A stretch of DNA of 17,330 nt. Source: an uncultured Chloroflexota bacterium (GTDB taxonomy: Bacteria > Chloroflexota > Limnocylindria > Limnocylindrales > Limnocylindraceae). The notes beneath the pieces were generated by a model. It was not told the origin of the DNA and did no database searches. It worked only from the letters and a program-made list of their open reading frames with translations. Shown here piece by piece: positions 15,201-17,330 of this stretch (position 1 is the stretch's first letter; every line of letters starts with the position of its first letter). Both the position numbers and the translations under genes were made by a program. The DNA is taken from the NCBI GenBank assembly GCA_903851225.1, contig CAINNT010000147.1:1-17330 (forward strand), read 5' to 3'.

Positions 15201-17330
15201 CTACCCCCTTCGCTTTGGCCGTTCGCCACGGCGCTTGATCACATTCGGCGTCACGCTCGGATCCCAGGTGCGACGTCGCGCGGGCGCATCAACCGTTGGA
15301 GCGGAACCCGCATCGGGGATCGTAACGGTCTCCTCCTCATGCTCGTCGCGAAGGCCCGGGAGCCAATCTGCAGCCGTGTCAAGCGCCGGGGCGATGAGGG
15401 TACGCGCCGCAGCACCGATCCCCTGAGCGGGTGTCTTTGCAGGCGCCACACGTCGGCTCCCACCTTGAGCCTCGCGGGCTGCACGCTCCGCTGCACGCTC
15501 TATTGCCGTGGCCGCATCCTCCTCCAGTACCGCAGTGCGCAGCATGCGGATCTCGTCGCGAATTGCCGCCGCACGCTCGAACTCCAGCGCCTTGGAGGCG
15601 ATCTTCATCTGGGCCTCCAACTGCTGCACGAGCTTCTCAATCTCCGTTCGACCGACTTCGCTCAAGGCGCCGCCACGCGTACCGCCGGCGTAGGTGTCAG
15701 CCTTTTCGGCGACGCTCTTGAGCCGATCGTTCAGGTCACGAATCGGCTTTGAAATCGTAGTAGCGGTGATGCCGTGATCAATGTTCCACTGCTCCTGAAT
15801 CGCACGTCGTCGGTCGGTCTCGGAGATTGCGATCTTCATGGAGTCCGTCATCTTGTCCGCGTAGAAGACCACCTCACCCCCGGTGTTGCGCGCAGCTCGT
15901 CCAACGGTTTGAATCAGCGCCCATGCAGAGCGCAGGAAGCCCTCCTTATCGGCATCCAGAATCGCAACCAGTGTCACTTCAGGGAGGTCGATCCCCTCGC
16001 GAAGCAGGTTGATCCCGACGATTACATCGAAGACCCCAAGACGAAGGTCTCGCAAGATCTCGATGCGCTCGAGCGTATCGATCTCGCTATGGAGGTAACG
16101 GACGCGAATCCCCGCCTCTTCTAGGTACGACGAGAGCTCTTCGGCCATTCGCTTGGTGAGCGTTGTTACGATCACGCGCTCCTTCTTCTTGACGCGACCT
16201 TGGATTCGCTCGAGGAGATCGTCGATTTGACCCTTTGTCGGGAGCACAGTGATCTGCGGATCTACAACCCCTGTTGGCCGAATCAACTGCTCGACAACCT
16301 TGTTGGCGCGCTCGCGTTCGTAGCTTCCCGGCGTTGCAGAGACATAGATCGCCTGACGAACACTCGCCTCGAACTCCTCGAAGGTGAGTGGGCGGTTGTC
16401 GAGCGCACTCGGGAGCCGGAAGCCGAAGTCAACGAGAATCTCCTTGCGAGATCGGTCGTTCTTGTACATGCCGACAACCTGCGGAATGCTCATGTGGCTT
16501 TCGTCAACCACCAGGAGCCAGTCGGCCGGGAAGTAGTCGAGCAGCGTCCACGGTCGGGAGCCGGGCTCGCGGCGCGAGAGGTGGCGCGAATAGTTCTCAA
16601 TCCCGGAGCAGAAGCCCACCTCACGCATCATCTCGAGGTCGAAGGTGGTGCGCTGGCGCAGTCGCGCAGCCTCGAGCACCTTTCCAGTAGCCTCCAGTTC
16701 GCGACAGCGCCCCTCCATCTCGACCTCGATGTCACGAATGGCCTCCGCCAGCTTATCCGCCGGGGTTACATAGTGGGTGGCTGGATAGATGGTCATTTCG
16801 TTGCGCTCCGCGAGGATCTCGCCAGTAAGTGGATCCACTTCGGCGATGCGCTCAACCTCGTCGCCGAAGAACTCCACCCGCAAGATCGTCTCCTCGCCGG
16901 CGGGTTGCACTTCGAGGGTGTCGCCTCGTACGCGGAACTTTGCACGGCCAAGGGTGGCGTCGTTGCGTTGGTATTGAAGGTCTACAAGGTGGCGCAGGAT
17001 GGCGTCACGGCGATACCGCCCCGATTTACGCACCCTGAGGACCGTTGCGCCGTAGTCGACAGGCGCCCCGAGGCCATAGATACAGGAGACCGAGGCAACG
17101 ATGATGGTGTCACGGCGCTCGAAGAGCGCCTTCGTCGCGGCATGCCGCAGCTGGTCGATCTCGTCGTTTCGGCTTGAGTCTTTCTCGATATAGGTGTCGG
17201 ATCGCGGGAGATACGCTTCGGGCTGGTAGTAGTCGAAGTACGACACGAAATATTCAACGGCATTCTCGGGAAAGAACTCTTTCAGCTCCGCGTAGAGCTG
17301 CGCGGCGAGCGTCTTGTTGTGAGCCAGAAC
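15201..17330 (-). CDS. uvrB: UvrB, excinuclease ABC helicase-like subunit (5' end outside the window), with a long C-terminal tail
   Basis: UvrB verifies damage delivered by UvrA and positions UvrC. The window holds 709 codons, starting in the motif Ia region (VLAHNKTLAAQLY, which lies near residue 70 in E. coli), so the Walker A and roughly 60-70 N-terminal residues are missing. Numbered from the first visible codon: VSYFDYYQPEAYLP at 29-42, VVDESHMSIPQ at about 274-284 (Walker B/DEAD-like), YVSATPGSYE at about 329-338, GINLLREGIDLPE at about 439-451 and QTVGRAARN at about 474-482 (motif VI arginines). The UVR motif that contacts UvrC lies at about 563-600. E. coli UvrB ends just after this motif. 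Here about 108 further residues follow: an alanine-rich helix, an amphipathic patch, an acidic patch and a basic end (NVIKRRGERPKRRG). The frame is open throughout, and the TAG is two bases from uvrA. Confidence 0.97.
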   Translation of the reverse strand, partial: VLAHNKTLAAQLYAELKEFFPENAVEYFVSYFDYYQPEAYLPRSDTYIEKDSSRNDEIDQLRHAATKALFERRDTIIVASVSCIYGLGAPVDYGATVLRVRKSGRYRRDAILRHLVDLQYQRNDATLGRAKFRVRGDTLEVQPAGEETILRVEFFGDEVERIAEVDPLTGEILAERNEMTIYPATHYVTPADKLAEAIRDIEVEMEGRCRELEATGKVLEAARLRQRTTFDLEMMREVGFCSGIENYSRHLSRREPGSRPWTLLDYFPADWLLVVDESHMSIPQVVGMYKNDRSRKEILVDFGFRLPSALDNRPLTFEEFEASVRQAIYVSATPGSYERERANKVVEQLIRPTGVVDPQITVLPTKGQIDDLLERIQGRVKKKERVIVTTLTKRMAEELSSYLEEAGIRVRYLHSEIDTLERIEILRDLRLGVFDVIVGINLLREGIDLPEVTLVAILDADKEGFLRSAWALIQTVGRAARNTGGEVVFYADKMTDSMKIAISETDRRRAIQEQWNIDHGITATTISKPIRDLNDRLKSVAEKADTYAGGTRGGALSEVGRTEIEKLVQQLEAQMKIASKALEFERAAAIRDEIRMLRTAVLEEDAATAIERAAERAAREAQGGSRRVAPAKTPAQGIGAAARTLIAPALDTAADWLPGLRDEHEEETVTIPDAGSAPTVDAPARRRTWDPSVTPNVIKRRGERPKRRG
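15204..15208 (-). promoter_or_regulatory. Ribosome binding site for uvrA within the end of uvrB
   Basis: AAGGGGG on the minus strand overlaps the final uvrB codons, five bases before the uvrA ATG. It fits the G-run type of site also seen before secF and rapZ and confirms the Met-Gly-Gln-Ser start. Confidence 0.55.

Noticed and set aside
14554..15426. A 290-codon plus-strand open frame opposite uvrA and the uvrB end
   Set aside because: It is antisense to conserved uvrA sequence, crosses the uvrB/uvrA junction and has no family features.
16200..17177. A 325-codon plus-strand open frame opposite uvrB
   Set aside because: It lies wholly antisense to well-conserved uvrB codons and shows no recognisable motifs; long antisense frames are common in GC-rich genes.
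1..17330. Search for CRISPR repeats, insertion sequences, tRNA or rRNA genes, toxin-antitoxin pairs or defence genes
   Set aside because: Reading both strands I saw no spaced repeats, terminal inverted repeats, RNA gene cores or defence motifs; the coding content is housekeeping throughout.

Overview
The window is bacterial chromosomal DNA from a high-GC organism (about 60% G+C by eye). Every gene I can support lies on the minus strand, so transcription runs from position 17330 towards 1. Thirteen complete or partial genes are packed with gaps of at most 37 nt and several start/stop overlaps. There is no gene-free stretch longer than 40 nt, and I see no RNA gene, mobile element, CRISPR array or long repeat.

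Order of transcription: (i) nucleotide excision repair, uvrB (5' end outside the window), uvrA, a 115-aa unrecognised gene, uvrC; (ii) protein export, secD and secF; (iii) recJ, coding for a single-strand DNA exonuclease; (iv) a secreted or membrane-anchored beta-propeller (PD40/TolB-like) protein; (v) pyrF, pyrimidine synthesis; (vi) twin-arginine export, tatA and tatC; (vii) the rapZ-yvcK-whiA cluster, with whiA running off the window at position 1.

The rapZ-yvcK-whiA trio is typical of Actinobacteria, Firmicutes and Chloroflexota, and in Actinobacteria it follows uvrC directly. Here secDF, recJ, pyrF and tatAC lie between uvrC and the trio. Together with the G+C content, a TatA/TatC pair without TatB, and a YvcK carrying an N-terminal membrane region, this makes me favour Chloroflexota, with an actinobacterium as the alternative. 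That is inference from layout and motifs, not a phylogeny.

Functionally the window joins DNA damage repair (UvrABC, RecJ), two export routes (Sec accessory SecDF and TatAC) and a cell-envelope/carbon-control module (RapZ, YvcK, WhiA) in what looks like one long transcription unit. Most genes are standard housekeeping families with intact signature motifs. The parts that standard families do not explain are the 115-aa gene between uvrA and uvrC, the roughly 108-residue tail on UvrB, the membrane extension of YvcK, a missing zinc-finger cysteine in UvrA, and the propeller protein between recJ and pyrF. I found no convincing sign of a wholly new multi-gene system.
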